A stretch of DNA of 64,000 nucleotides, from the NCBI RefSeq assembly GCF_000186345.1, contig NC_014962.1:5360450-5424449 (forward strand), in the 5' to 3' direction. Below the pieces are notes generated by a model. That model saw only the letters and a list, made by a program, of their open reading frames with translations. It searched no databases and was not told the DNA's origin. Made by a program: the position numbers and the translations under genes. This DNA is from Isosphaera pallida ATCC 43644 (GTDB taxonomy: Bacteria > Planctomycetota > Planctomycetia > Isosphaerales > Isosphaeraceae). Positions 1 through 9,363 of this stretch are shown here, one piece after another (the stretch's first letter is position 1; every line of letters begins with the position of its first letter).

Positions 1-114
1 ACCGGGAAGGGAGCGCATCGCGCGTGGTCCCACCAAACCAATGGAACCCGGTCGGGATTCGACTCGACCCCCAACCGATAACGATAAAATCAAACGACAA
101 GGAGGCTCCGCCCC

Positions 115-732
115 ATGATCGCCGCCGCCCTGACCGTCTGGACGACCATCTTGATGTCGAGTCCGTCGGCACTGCTCGGATTCGACGACGAGGGATTCGT
201 TCCCCTCTTCAACGGCAAAGACCTGGAGGGCTGGATCACGCCCAACTTGCCGGGGCTGTTCACGGTGGAGGACGGGGTGATCGTGGGCCGCACCGACGGC
301 ACGCTCAAGAAGAATGAGTTCCTGGTGACCCGCAAGCGTTACGGCGACTTCATCCTCAAGGCCGACGTCAAGCTCGTCGCGGGCAACTCGGGCATCCAGT
401 TCCGCAGCGAACGGGCCGACGACGGCGCGGTGACCGGTCCCCAGGCCGACGTGGCCGAAGGTTACTGGGGTTTGCTCTACGAGGAACGACGGCGAGGCAT
501 CCTCGATCGGTCGGCGGTCGAACGGGCCAAAACCTTGGTCAAGCCGGACGACTACAACCAGTATGTCATCACCGCCAAAGGCAACCATGTCGTCATCACC
601 CTCAACGGCGAGACGGTCATCGACCGAAGAGACCCCGAGTTCCAGGCCGATGGCGTGATCGCGCTTCAGGTCCACGTCGGCCCGCCGATGGAGGTTCGAT
701 TCAAAAACCTGCTCATCAAAGAACTTCCTTGA
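115..732 (+). CDS. DUF1080 (3-keto-disaccharide hydrolase) domain protein
   Basis: A 205-residue protein with a short hydrophobic N-terminus (about residues 1-22), suggesting export. The mature part begins with the family hallmark FNGKDLEGW (about 31-39) and continues as one beta-rich DUF1080 domain to the C-terminus, with the usual end pattern of hydrophobic strands (VIALQVH, VRFKNLLIKEL). Members fold as concanavalin-like lectin/glucanase domains, and several act on 3-keto-glycosides. The substrate here cannot be told from sequence. The start is set by AAGGAGG nine bases before the ATG at 115. It is monocistronic in appearance; a GT-C membrane protein follows 79 bases later on the same strand. 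A second family copy lies at 34550-35251. Confidence 0.88.
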   Translation: MIAAALTVWTTILMSSPSALLGFDDEGFVPLFNGKDLEGWITPNLPGLFTVEDGVIVGRTDGTLKKNEFLVTRKRYGDFILKADVKLVAGNSGIQFRSERADDGAVTGPQADVAEGYWGLLYEERRRGILDRSAVERAKTLVKPDDYNQYVITAKGNHVVITLNGETVIDRRDPEFQADGVIALQVHVGPPMEVRFKNLLIKELP

Positions 733-811
733 TCGCACTGCGAATCAGCGCTCCTCCGTCCGCTTCCATCCGATTCCGCCCGGTTGATCCATCCTGGTCT
801 GGTTTGGCATT

Positions 812-2251
812 ATGGCGCGTCTGTCTTGGGATTCCTCCGGCAACGCGGCGACTCCTTCGACCCCAGCCGCTTCCGTTTCCGTCGCCGAACCAACTGCCGG
901 CAACGGGACGGTGGAGACGGGTGCGTTCCACCCGGTCCCCTGGTGGCGTCTGATTCTGCCTGGATTGCTTTTCACCGCGACCCTCGCTGCTCTGACCGAT
1001 TGGCCCGGACCCCGTCATTGCGGCAACGTGCTGTCGCGATATATGACGATTGAATCGCTCGCCCATCGCGGCACCCTGGCCATCAGCGAGTCTCCGTTGC
1101 GTGCGTTGAGCGGCACGCCCGACGTGGCGCTATTCAACCGCCAATTCTATTCCGACAAGCCGCCGGTGCTGCCGGCGTTGGCCAGCGTGGTCTACCGCTT
1201 GAGCGGGGTGACCCTCTCGCCCCGCCTGGACGAGTTTCGCCGGGCCAACTGGCTGTTGACCGTCTCGATCGTCGGGGTCAGTTCGGGACTGGCTTTGGTG
1301 GGCTTGCGTTGGTGGCTGACCCGGGTGCCGGTTTCCCCCCTCGGGGCCGACCTGCTGACTTTGGGCTTCGGCTTCACCTCGCTGCTGTTGAGCTACGGCG
1401 TGACCTTCAACAACCACAGCGTCGCCGCCGGTCTGGTGACGCTGGGGACCGCCCTAGCGCTGATCGAGTCGCCCAGCTTGGGTCGGCGTCTCCGAGCGGT
1501 TCGCGGGTTCGGAGCCGGTCTTTGCGCTGGTTTGGCCGCCACGATCGACATTCCCGTGGGCGGTTTGCTGACGTTGGCCCTGGGTGGAGCCTTAATCGCG
1601 CGGACCCGCCGCGTCCCCTGGGCCTTTCTGGCGGGCCTGGTCGGTCCCGTGGCGCTCCATGTGATACTCCAGGTTCAGATCACCGGCACCCCCTGGCCGG
1701 TCGAGATGTATCCCGAGGCGCTGGCCTATCCCGGCTCATACTGGGCCACCGAGGAGGGACGTTGGAAAGAGGTCCAACCCCGCTGGTTGTGGGGGGTCGA
1801 GTTCCTCTTTTCCCACCAGGGTTGGTTGACGGTCACGCCGGCCCTCGTGGTCGGTTTGGTCGGCCTGGGCGTCGCCTTGATCTGTCCCGGCCACCCGCTG
1901 AGGCACGCCGCCGGGGTGGTCAGCTTCGTCACACTGGGCTTGGTGGTCTATTACGTCTTCGGGGTGCGGCGGTGCGACTTCGCCGGCGGCAGCTTCGGCA
2001 CCCGTCACATGCTGGCCATCTCACCTCTGGTGCTTTTGTTCGCGGCCGATGCGACCGCTCGTCTGAAACGCGGGTGGGCCTGGGGAATCCTCGCGCTTTT
2101 GATGACCTTCGGCGGTGGTTACGCCGTCGCCGGAATGCTCGACCCCTGGACCCGGATCGACCGCCCCTGCGACCACCTGCCTCTCCGCGACCGGATCATC
2201 AAACCACTCAAATGGTTCACCCCTTACCCGATGAGCACTTATCCACGCTGA
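812..2251 (+). CDS. multi-pass GT-C type glycosyltransferase-like membrane protein
   Basis: A 479-residue integral membrane protein with roughly ten hydrophobic segments from about residue 49 on. After the first segment an extracytoplasmic loop carries FYSDKPPVLP (about residues 111-120). The DKPP motif is typical of the PMT/ArnT-like GT-C superfamily, which moves sugars from polyprenyl-phosphate donors on the outer face of the membrane. The N-terminal 45 residues are polar and Ser/Thr/Pro-rich, so the true start could be slightly further in; ATG 812 is the first in frame. Acceptor and donor are unknown. It is convergent with the DUF11 protein gene, whose stop lies at 2384. Confidence 0.75.
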   Translation: MARLSWDSSGNAATPSTPAASVSVAEPTAGNGTVETGAFHPVPWWRLILPGLLFTATLAALTDWPGPRHCGNVLSRYMTIESLAHRGTLAISESPLRALSGTPDVALFNRQFYSDKPPVLPALASVVYRLSGVTLSPRLDEFRRANWLLTVSIVGVSSGLALVGLRWWLTRVPVSPLGADLLTLGFGFTSLLLSYGVTFNNHSVAAGLVTLGTALALIESPSLGRRLRAVRGFGAGLCAGLAATIDIPVGGLLTLALGGALIARTRRVPWAFLAGLVGPVALHVILQVQITGTPWPVEMYPEALAYPGSYWATEEGRWKEVQPRWLWGVEFLFSHQGWLTVTPALVVGLVGLGVALICPGHPLRHAAGVVSFVTLGLVVYYVFGVRRCDFAGGSFGTRHMLAISPLVLLFAADATARLKRGWAWGILALLMTFGGGYAVAGMLDPWTRIDRPCDHLPLRDRIIKPLKWFTPYPMSTYPR

Positions 2252-2383
2252 CACGCATCGCGCGGTCACAGCCCTCCGCCACGCCGCCCTCATTCAGGCG
2301 TAACGGAAGGCCGTGAGTTCGACGAATCGACCAAACAGAACGCGATCCTCTGGCCAACCCTTCGACACGACTCACGAGGCGGC

Positions 2384-4423
2384 TCAGCGGACGCGGGCCT
2401 CGAACGAGACGACCCCCTCCTCGCCAGGCTGGAGTTCGCCGGGAATTTCCCAACGCAGCTCGTTGGAGCCGCCCTTGTTGGGCACAGTGGTGAAGATGGT
2501 ACCCTCAGGGGCCTTGCTGGAGCCTTCAACATACTCGAAGCGGGGCAACAGGCTGTCCGCCACCGAGATCAGTTTGAGGGGGACGTTGCCGACGTTGCGA
2601 TAACGAATGGCGAAGGTCACGACATCGCCCGGCTCGGCCACCTTGGTGTTGACCATCTTCACCACCGCCAGCGCCGGGCGATCCACCCGTTCATCGCTGG
2701 AGACCTCGTCGGAGCGCTGGATGACGACGAGTTGCCCAGCGGCGGTGGAAACCGCCGCGACTACCGCCGCCTCCAACGACATGATTCCTTCGGCTCTCTG
2801 ATGATTGGAGAGGGTCGAGAACCTCTGGCGGGTCTCGGCGATCTGGAAGCTGGTCACATCGACGAATCCGGCGAGGTGACGGTCCAACACCTCTTCTTGG
2901 AGGATGACCAAGCCGTGATGCTGGCCCAGGCCGGTGAGACTGTTCAATCCCGAGGCCCGCGACCGATGCCGAGCGGCGATAGGGGCCAAACGCTCGATAA
3001 GGTCGTCAGGGGCCTGACGTATCGCCTTCTGTTCATGCGAGGCGAGGGTCTCGTTGGCGGTCGGAATGGCCACCAGCGTCGCGCCGTCGAGTCCCAGCGC
3101 CAGGCGGACCTGGGCGAATCGAGGGGCATAAACGCAAACCACGTTGGTCGGCAGCGAGCGCAACCGATTCGAATCGGCCGGGGCGAACCGCACGACCGCG
3201 TCCTTGGGGTCGATCATCAACCGGGGATCACCCTGGGGTCTCAACGCAGCGGTCTGGTCACCACCGTCGCACAGATATTCATCTTTGGGCAAGCGAGTGA
3301 TGTCGTTGGCGGCCACCGCCTGGTCGAACGGGTCGGGTCCCAGGTCGGGCGGACATTCCGGCAACAACGACGGCGCGCCGCCCCGGAAGGGGCTGACGCC
3401 TGCCCCCAAGTCTCCTGGCCCCATCAACGCCGCCAAATCCTCCGATGTGGGTACCCGACCGCCGAGTTGAACCACCGCCATTACCCGACCCAGACGCCGA
3501 ACCACCTGCAAAGGGTTTTCCGAGGGGTCGAGGTCGAGGGTGGGCAGGTCGTCCTTGTCCAGCGCGATTGGCAGAGCGGTCTCGGGCCGCTCCAGATAAA
3601 CGAGCTGAGTGATGAGCCGCCCACCGTCCAACACTTGGTTGATCTCTTCTTCGGTGACGACTAAACGAATCGGGAAGGTGGTTGGGTCGATCTCGGCAGG
3701 ACGATGCAACCGCCCCTTGACCTCGACGATTGGGTAAATCGCGGTGCCCAACGGACGATTGGGGATGTTGGCGATCCGCAAGCGATAAGGCTGACCAATC
3801 CTCAAGGCGAACATCGAAGCGGTCGCCCGCGCGCCGGTGAATGATTCGGGCGTAGGGGCCATCACCTCGACGGTGACTCCCTCGGGCAAACGGAACGAGA
3901 TCAATTCCACTCCCGGCTCCAACGCGGTCGTCACCGGGCCGGTTCCCGGTCCTAGAGGAACCCGCGCGGTGGTCTCGGTTGGGATCGCGGTCACCGACGA
4001 ACCGGCCATCGGCGAGCCGATCACCGGCGAACCCGCGTTGGGAATCGACGAGGGCGTTTCGCCCACGATTGAGCCGTCGATCACCACTGGGACCGATCCT
4101 TCAGGCGGTGACGCGGTCGATGCGAGCGCCGGGTTGATCGGCTGACGAGGCAAGGTTGGTTGGACCGAAGGCGCGACCGCAGGGTCGGGCCGAAGAGCGG
4201 GAACCGAGGTCTGTTCCAATTCAGATACGAGGGGGGAACGAGGGGTAGGACTGGTGACCGAAGCGGGCACGACCAGCGAAGCTGGCGCGGGCGGGGGCGG
4301 CGTGGTTTGGGCCGCCGCATCGTCGCGGACGGCAACGGCGGCAAGCAACACGCCGACCAAGGCGGTGGTCGGCCCAAACCGGGCGACAACCAACCAGGTC
4401 GGGTCCGTCGTGAAATCCTGCAT
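2384..4423 (-). CDS. secreted protein with C-terminal DUF11 repeat
   Basis: A 679-residue exported protein. A signal segment spans about residues 10-38, followed by a long Pro/Ser/Thr/Val-rich spacer (about 40-165). A middle domain contains RLRIANIPNRP and a strand-rich stretch ending in LITQLVYLERPE (about 210-280). The last about 100 residues are a DUF11 domain (VKMVNTKVAEPGDVVTFAI, then YRNVGNVPLKLISVADSL), the Ig-like repeat of bacterial surface proteins. GGAGGA eight bases before ATG 4423 fixes the start. The middle domain is related to the protein encoded just upstream at 4855-5808 (RLKIANIPGRP), so the two genes look like a duplicated pair, one of which gained a DUF11 tail. A cell-surface structural role is inferred. 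Confidence 0.8.
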   Translation of the reverse strand: MQDFTTDPTWLVVARFGPTTALVGVLLAAVAVRDDAAAQTTPPPPAPASLVVPASVTSPTPRSPLVSELEQTSVPALRPDPAVAPSVQPTLPRQPINPALASTASPPEGSVPVVIDGSIVGETPSSIPNAGSPVIGSPMAGSSVTAIPTETTARVPLGPGTGPVTTALEPGVELISFRLPEGVTVEVMAPTPESFTGARATASMFALRIGQPYRLRIANIPNRPLGTAIYPIVEVKGRLHRPAEIDPTTFPIRLVVTEEEINQVLDGGRLITQLVYLERPETALPIALDKDDLPTLDLDPSENPLQVVRRLGRVMAVVQLGGRVPTSEDLAALMGPGDLGAGVSPFRGGAPSLLPECPPDLGPDPFDQAVAANDITRLPKDEYLCDGGDQTAALRPQGDPRLMIDPKDAVVRFAPADSNRLRSLPTNVVCVYAPRFAQVRLALGLDGATLVAIPTANETLASHEQKAIRQAPDDLIERLAPIAARHRSRASGLNSLTGLGQHHGLVILQEEVLDRHLAGFVDVTSFQIAETRQRFSTLSNHQRAEGIMSLEAAVVAAVSTAAGQLVVIQRSDEVSSDERVDRPALAVVKMVNTKVAEPGDVVTFAIRYRNVGNVPLKLISVADSLLPRFEYVEGSSKAPEGTIFTTVPNKGGSNELRWEIPGELQPGEEGVVSFEARVR

Positions 4424-4854
4424 GACGGCTTCCTCCTCCTGAGGATTACGGCCCTTCGTCGAGCGACGGTCGCATCGCGCCGGATGACACCCATCGTCCC
4501 GAAAGCCAACAAGCGTGGAAGGATCGATGACACAAGACCATTATATCTTCATAGGTCCAGCTCAGCGCTGTGACGCTGTGTTGTAAACGCACGTGGCAGG
4601 CGGTTGGCGTTCCAAGCCGAGCATGACGACACCCCGGTTCGCTGCGGCGCTCGGGAGCCGCAACGGCCGGGGTGTCGGGTTCGGGATCGGACTCAACCCG
4701 TTTTATGAGACGGAACCGATCCCGAGTCGCGGGTCGTATCGGATGAGGATCGGGGAGCTCCCTCCTTGGACCCGACTCGTCCGACCACGACCCCCGGCTG
4801 AGAGGGATGAAACGGAGACCAGACGGAGACCAGACCGTTCACCCCCAACTCGAC
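4424..4854. other. intergenic region with two inverted repeats
   Basis: No gene seen between two minus-strand genes. It holds the leader of the DUF11 gene and two inverted repeats: 4629-4677 (separate entry), and TCGGGATCGG at 4681-4690 facing CCGATCCCGA around 4715-4724. The open frames here are shadows. Confidence 0.5.
4629..4677 (-). terminator. hairpin downstream of secreted-protein gene
   Basis: GACACCCCGG (4629-4638) pairs perfectly with CCGGGGTGTC (4668-4677), and inside it GCGGC (4645-4649) pairs with GCCGC (4658-4662). It lies about 180 bases past the stop at 4855 in the direction of transcription. No U-run follows, so termination is inferred from structure only. Confidence 0.4.
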
Positions 4855-5808
4855 TCATTGACCACTGCCGGAGGGGGGCGGGAAGAGGCCGGTGGGAGGG
4901 GACGCCGAGGCCGGACCAGTGGCCGCGGGCGTTGGATCAATGGTGGGAGCGGGCGAACCACCAATCACCGAGCCCGAGTCGATCAGCGTCGGAGCGGTTC
5001 CCTCCACCGGGTTGTCCACGACCGCTGCTCCCACCGCCGGGCTTGCCACGACGTTGGAGGCCCCTCCGTAAATCACGCCTGGATTCATTTCGAGGTTGAT
5101 GCCGCCCAGTCGGACAATCATCAGGATGGTGCCGCGACGATCCGCTTCGAGAATCGGATCAACGCCCGGCTCCAGACGGGTCGAAACCAGGGTCTCGACA
5201 CCGGCAATCGCCAGTTCCTGGTACTTGGGATCGGGCAGATAGATCACCTTAGTCACGAAGTTGCCGGCCTCGACCTGATCGAAATCCTCATCGGTGAACA
5301 GGCAAGGAACCGCGTTGTGGGCCAGGAAGGCTTCGGTCATCGGGGTGGTCGGGGCCACTTCGATGGTCGGGTAGAGGGTCAACGTGGGCCGGCCCGGAAT
5401 GTTAGCGATCTTGAGCCGGTAGATGAACCCTTGATTGAAGTTGTAGCGGGCCGGCGCGAACAACTGGGCTGGGCCATAAACCGCTTCGTTGCCCGTGCCG
5501 CCGGTCTGCCACGCGATGGTCATTCCCCGGGGCTCAGGGAAACTCACCTGGGTGGAGGTGACGGTGAACCGACGACCTTCGCCTACGCCGATCCCGCCGG
5601 GACCACCACCGCCCACAACAGCCGCGCCCGAATTGTAATTGAATGGGAAGGTCAAACTTCCATTGCCGTACTGAAGACCATGCAGGTGACCATGAGTAGA
5701 CACCACATGATTGGTGTAGGCCCTCATGCCACCCACGTGGGGCCGGCCGGAGGTGTATACGTCACCAACCGCGGCCGCCGACAGCAACACCGCGCACATC
5801 GTCATCAT
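4855..5808 (-). CDS. secreted protein related to the neighbouring DUF11 protein
   Basis: A 317-residue exported protein. The start is placed at the ATG at 5808 because GGAGGAG stands about eight bases upstream and a signal peptide begins there (MMTMCAVLLSAAAVG). The frame stays open further upstream, but with no start signal. The central part (about residues 85-215) shares with the product of 2384-4423 the pattern YRLKIANIPGRP, a strand-rich stretch and FVTKVIYLPDP. The C-terminal about 80 residues are Pro/Ala/Val/Gly-rich and probably unstructured. Function unknown. Pairing with the DUF11 homolog suggests an envelope or appendage component. It diverges from the LolA-like gene at 6122. Confidence 0.78.
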   Translation of the reverse strand: MMTMCAVLLSAAAVGDVYTSGRPHVGGMRAYTNHVVSTHGHLHGLQYGNGSLTFPFNYNSGAAVVGGGGPGGIGVGEGRRFTVTSTQVSFPEPRGMTIAWQTGGTGNEAVYGPAQLFAPARYNFNQGFIYRLKIANIPGRPTLTLYPTIEVAPTTPMTEAFLAHNAVPCLFTDEDFDQVEAGNFVTKVIYLPDPKYQELAIAGVETLVSTRLEPGVDPILEADRRGTILMIVRLGGINLEMNPGVIYGGASNVVASPAVGAAVVDNPVEGTAPTLIDSGSVIGGSPAPTIDPTPAATGPASASPPTGLFPPPSGSGQ

Positions 5809-6121
5809 CGTTTGGGATCTCCTCCTGATTTCCCACCGAGTCGTCCGACTCGAACAACAACTCCGTCTCACCTTGGGACTGGATTCGTCTCGCGTCGAAC
5901 TGCCGCTGAACCAAACCACCGCGCATCCCGACCCTCAGCCGTCTTTGCTTATTCCAACCAACTGCTCCATCGCGCCCTCTGACTTCAGGATGAGCGGCCA
6001 CCCTGAAAACCAACGCGATGCGGGCTGGAAGCCGCGGTGCCGGTCTTGCGTCCAAAGCCGTCTGGGGATAGGATCGGGAGTTCGCTCCCCGAAACTTAGG
6101 AAATCCCTCACGGTCCCCAAG
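5809..6121. other. divergent intergenic region
   Basis: This region carries the start signals of the divergent genes at 5808 (minus) and 6122 (plus). Apart from the GGAGGAG ribosome-binding site of the minus gene I see no clear promoter hexamers or repeats. Confidence 0.45.
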
Positions 6122-7180
6122 ATGCCCAATTTCCAGATGTTACCCGGACTCACGGCGATCCTCCTCGTCGGAACGACCGCCGCCATGCAACCCCCCGCGG
6201 TCGATTCCAGCCTTCCCGCCACCTCGCCCGCGTCCCGCTCCATCGTGTCGGCTCCCTCACGGGCCGAATTGCTGGTGGACGAGGCGATTCAAAAGCTACG
6301 CGCCCTGAAGAGCGTCTCGGCCGACCTACTGATGGAGGTCGAGATGTTAGAGCAATCATTCCGACTCCGAGGCAGCTACCTCCGCGCCGAAGGAAACCGC
6401 GTCCTGTTAGATTTGAGGTTAGAGGGTTTGCCCGAGGCGGTCGGATCGATGCGACAGGTCTGCGACGGCCAAACGCTCTGGGACATCCAACAGGTGCTCG
6501 ACGGGTTTTACTACGGGAAAACCGACGTGGCTCGGGTACTGGAGAAGCTCAACCAACCTGGTCTGGAACCCGAAATCCGGGATCGTTTCATGGTCGAACT
6601 GGGCTTCGCCGGTCCCGAGACCCTGCTGGTAAGCCTCCGCAAGTCAATCGGCTTCGACACCGTCCTCGAGGTCGAACTTAATGGTCGTCCAGCCTATCTG
6701 GTGCGCGGGGTCTGGCGCGATCGCGCTGCCTTGACCGGAGGCGATCCCAACCTTCTGCCGCCGGTGGGTCCGCTGCCGCCCTACGTCCCCAGCGTGGTCA
6801 ACCTCTGGTTGGACCGCGACTCCGGCTGGCCCCTTAAACTCGACATGGAGGGTAAACTCCCCTCGCTCCTGGAAGCCACCGAGAACCCCGCTACGCTCGA
6901 TGTGGCCACCGGTAAAAACCGACGGCTCCCCGCCAAACGCCCCAACTTCAAACCAAGTCGCCTCGTGCTCAACTATTTGAATATTCAGGTCAACCTAGAC
7001 ATTGATCCTAATCGGTTCGCTTACCAGGTGCCGGCCAACGAGCGCAACCGGGTGGAGGATCGCACCGAATTTTACCTTACCAGCATCGACCAGGTGATTC
7101 AGGCACAAGCGGGGTTGCGCAAGTTCCAGGAGCAGCAGCGTCAAGCTGACACCCGCGAAGGCTCCACTCCGCCCCCATGA
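6122..7180 (+). CDS. LolA-like / outer-membrane lipoprotein-sorting family protein
   Basis: A 352-residue protein with an N-terminal signal peptide (MPNFQMLPGLTAILLVGTT, cleavage probably after residue 20-22). The rest fits the LolA/LolB-like half-barrel fold: an amphipathic helix with LVDEAIQKLRALKSVSADL (about residues 48-66), strands with a WDIQQV element, a long insertion, and a late strand pair containing VNLWLDRDSGWPLKLDM (about 220-240). Planctomycetes encode many such LolA-like proteins of uncertain cargo. ATG 6122 is chosen because the signal peptide starts there; the open frame upstream to 5726 has no signal or start context. A hairpin at 7257-7277 separates it from the convergent kinase-like gene. 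Confidence 0.72.
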   Translation: MPNFQMLPGLTAILLVGTTAAMQPPAVDSSLPATSPASRSIVSAPSRAELLVDEAIQKLRALKSVSADLLMEVEMLEQSFRLRGSYLRAEGNRVLLDLRLEGLPEAVGSMRQVCDGQTLWDIQQVLDGFYYGKTDVARVLEKLNQPGLEPEIRDRFMVELGFAGPETLLVSLRKSIGFDTVLEVELNGRPAYLVRGVWRDRAALTGGDPNLLPPVGPLPPYVPSVVNLWLDRDSGWPLKLDMEGKLPSLLEATENPATLDVATGKNRRLPAKRPNFKPSRLVLNYLNIQVNLDIDPNRFAYQVPANERNRVEDRTEFYLTSIDQVIQAQAGLRKFQEQQRQADTREGSTPPP

Positions 7181-7256
7181 TCCGAATCGAGTTGAGTTTG
7201 TTCCATCTGCGTTTTCTTGATTTTGATTCCATCCCAGCTTAAGCGGCATGGATCGC

Positions 7257-7277
7257 CCACGCCGCCTTTCGGCGTGG
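7257..7277. terminator. hairpin between convergent genes
   Basis: CCACGCCG (7257-7264), a five-base loop, then CGGCGTGG (7270-7277): a perfect 8-bp stem between convergent genes ending at 7180 and 7388. It could serve either strand. No U-tract on either side. Confidence 0.5.
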
Positions 7278-7387
7278 CTTGGTGTGGTGTGGTGCGTGGT
7301 TTGCGGTTCGGATTGGCGTCTGACGGGGGTGGGTTGGTTTTTCCCGCCCCCGCCCGGCTTGCGTGGGGCGGTGAGGGCCAGGGCGTG

Positions 7388-8296
7388 TCATTCCGAAGCG
7401 CCGGTTTCGCGGAGGAGATCGGACGACGGATTGGAGCTTAGGGGCGTGGCACTAGGATGCGGTGGAGCTGGCTCGAAAACCGCCTCGATGTCGTCCGAGG
7501 GGATCGGAGTGGTTGTAGGGGGGACGGGAGGTTCGGCCGTTGGAGCGTTTAGGGCGAGCGGGCGTCCAGCGGGTGATGGTGAAGCGGATTTCAAACCAAG
7601 GCGGGACTCCTCGGACAAGTGCTGACGACCCGCTTCGACCAGACCAATCACCAACTCGGCGGCCAACTCCAGACCAAGACGGTCGGAATTGAGGATCAGG
7701 TCGTAGTGGTGGGCCTGGGTGGGGTCGACCCCCAGCTGAAGCCGCGCAAAGCGGTTGCGCCGGTCGTCCAGATCGCGGGCGGCTCGCTTGGCGGTGCGCA
7801 GCGATACCCCCAGACGACGGCTGAGACGCTCAGCCCTTTTATGCTCGGGCGCGACAATCCGCACCGACAGCGTCTCCTCCCGAGGCAGGACGTATCCCGC
7901 CCCTCGACCCACCACCACCGCGTCGCCCGCTTGACCAATCGCCTCGATTAGTTTGCCGAGATGATCCAAGTAGGTTTCGTGCGGAGCGTAATATTCCTCG
8001 AAAATCGGCAACGCCCAGGACTGTACTCGGGTGGGGGGCAACTCGTCGAAGACCTTGGCCTGGTCCAGCGACAGGCCCATCCGTTCAGCGATTGTCTCGA
8101 CAATCTCCTCGTCATACAACCGCCAACCCAACCTTTGCGCGATTCTCTTCGCGATGGTCGAGCCGCCCGCGCCCGCTTCCCGACTGATGCAAACCACACG
8201 ATACCGAGCTTGCCCCGGACGACGACGCGCGACGGACTCTCCCCCCTCACTGCTCCAACCCAACCAGCGACTCAACCAACTCAATGGTCCGTTCAT
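7388..8296 (-). CDS. cytidylate kinase-like family protein
   Basis: A 302-residue P-loop protein. After a basic N-terminus comes VVCISREAGAGGSTIAKRI (about residues 34-52), the phosphate-binding loop of the cytidylate kinase-like (Cytidylate_kin2) family, followed by LYDEEIVETIAERMGLS and an Arg-rich lid region (ERLSRRLGVSLRTAKRAAR, about 175-195). The kinase part ends near residue 245; the last about 60 residues are Pro/Ser-rich. It is longer than canonical CMP kinase and lacks strong CMP-site signals, so the real substrate is open. Start at ATG 8296 is preferred for its AGAGG ribosome-binding site; an upstream ATG at 8368 is in frame with weaker context. Confidence 0.75.
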   Translation of the reverse strand: MNGPLSWLSRWLGWSSEGGESVARRRPGQARYRVVCISREAGAGGSTIAKRIAQRLGWRLYDEEIVETIAERMGLSLDQAKVFDELPPTRVQSWALPIFEEYYAPHETYLDHLGKLIEAIGQAGDAVVVGRGAGYVLPREETLSVRIVAPEHKRAERLSRRLGVSLRTAKRAARDLDDRRNRFARLQLGVDPTQAHHYDLILNSDRLGLELAAELVIGLVEAGRQHLSEESRLGLKSASPSPAGRPLALNAPTAEPPVPPTTTPIPSDDIEAVFEPAPPHPSATPLSSNPSSDLLRETGASE

Positions 8297-8842
8297 CCCT
8301 TGCCTCTCTTTCAACCTGGATACCACCTGCTTCAACAACCCAACCCACCACAAACCGGCCCTTGTCATTCAAACTCAAGCCAAGCTCAATGCGCCTTGCT
8401 TCTCGAATCAATCCGCTTTGCTTCGCTTAGCGCAGGACCGAACCAGGTAAGGTAAAACCTCAACGATCGGGGCGGTAGCCGAATCCCATCGCGGCCAACG
8501 CCCGTCAAAGATCGCCTGACCTAGTCTCGTCCTCGAATGGTGGACTTTGGTGTGTTCCGGTTGATTCTCTTTCGGGGACCTTCTAGGATACCGTGTGGGA
8601 CGCTTCCGCGACCGACTACATTATTTTCCGCCCCGTGTCGCGGCGTGATCCAGCTGAAGACGGCTTCGACTGCGTTGGAGTGAAGTCAAACCAGCTTTGC
8701 CCCGCCTGAGTGGTCCCGCCGGGAACCAAGTTGGGCCAAGTTGTCTCCTCGTTGACGGGGGTTGCTCCAGAAGCGCTGAAGATTCCGTCTTCTTCCATTC
8801 CCGATCCGACCAGATCTGTCCGAGAGTGAGGGTTGCCGACCA
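8297..8842. other. divergent intergenic region
   Basis: No supported gene in 546 bases between the divergent kinase-like and Fe-S carrier genes. A candidate plus-strand promoter is listed separately at 8561-8589. Confidence 0.5.
8561..8589 (+). promoter_or_regulatory. candidate sigma70-type promoter of Fe-S carrier gene
   Basis: TTGATT (8561-8566), a 17-base spacer, then TAGGAT (8584-8589), each four of six to consensus. A start near 8596 would leave a leader of about 245 bases before the Fe-S carrier gene. Seen by eye only. Confidence 0.4.
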
Positions 8843-9175
8843 ATGGCTGTCACGCTCAGCGAAAAGGCCGCCGCCGAAGTCAAGAAGATCATCGCCGAAA
8901 ACGGCATGGAACTGGAGAAGACCATTCTGCGGGTCGAGGTCAAAGGCGGAGGCTGCTCCGGCTTCTCCTACGGCCTGGGTTGGGATGAATCTTATACCGA
9001 GAAGGATCGGGTCCAGAACTTCCACGGCGTGACCGTCGCCGTCGAAAAGAAGTTCGACCCCTATCTCGATGGCACTGTCATCGACTTCTACGAGGACATC
9101 AACCGCCGCGGCTTTGTGTTCAACAACCCCAACGTCACCAAGACTTGCGGCTGTGGCTCGTCGTTCCAAGTGTGA
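8843..9175 (+). CDS. A-type iron-sulfur carrier (IscA/ErpA/SufA family)
   Basis: A 110-residue protein covering the whole A-type carrier fold. The three cysteines that hold the cluster are present: one in GGGCSGFSYGL (about residue 36) and two in TCGCGSSF near the C-terminus (about 102 and 104). The family accepts Fe-S clusters from scaffold proteins and hands them to apo-enzymes in the cytoplasm. Which subtype (IscA, SufA or ErpA) cannot be settled from one gene with no isc or suf neighbours. ATG 8843 gives normal family length. A strong hairpin follows directly after the stop. Confidence 0.93.
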   Translation: MAVTLSEKAAAEVKKIIAENGMELEKTILRVEVKGGGCSGFSYGLGWDESYTEKDRVQNFHGVTVAVEKKFDPYLDGTVIDFYEDINRRGFVFNNPNVTKTCGCGSSFQV

Positions 9176-9180
9176 CCCAA

Positions 9181-9213
9181 TTCGGTCCGCCCCCATATGG
9201 GGGCGGTTCCGAA
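9181..9213 (+). terminator. strong palindromic hairpin after Fe-S carrier gene
   Basis: CCGCCCCCATATGGGGGCGG (9187-9206) is a perfect 20-bp palindrome, extended outside by TTCGG (9181-9185) and CCGAA (9209-9213). It starts five bases after the stop codon. No U-run follows. Confidence 0.6.
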
Positions 9214-9363
9214 CCAACGCCCTCTCTTGCCCACACCACAAGGTCCTCGTCGCGTTCCGTCGTATCACCATGATGGGACTACGTTACATAGCGCGGCGTT
9301 TGGAAACGTGGATCTTGTCGCGCCCGTGATTCCGATACAGCGAACCAACCCGACCAACCCCCA

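Noticed and set aside
2225-2245. TTATCCACG, one mismatch from a DnaA box
   Set aside because: A single copy inside the end of the GT-C gene, with no cluster, AT-rich region or dnaA/dnaN nearby.
2732-3664. 310-residue plus-strand open frame
   Set aside because: Shadow of the DUF11 protein gene on the other strand; no start signal, and Arg/Gln/His-rich composition.
4807-5982. 391-residue plus-strand open frame
   Set aside because: Antisense to the secreted protein at 4855-5808, which has a signal peptide and ribosome-binding site; the plus frame has neither.
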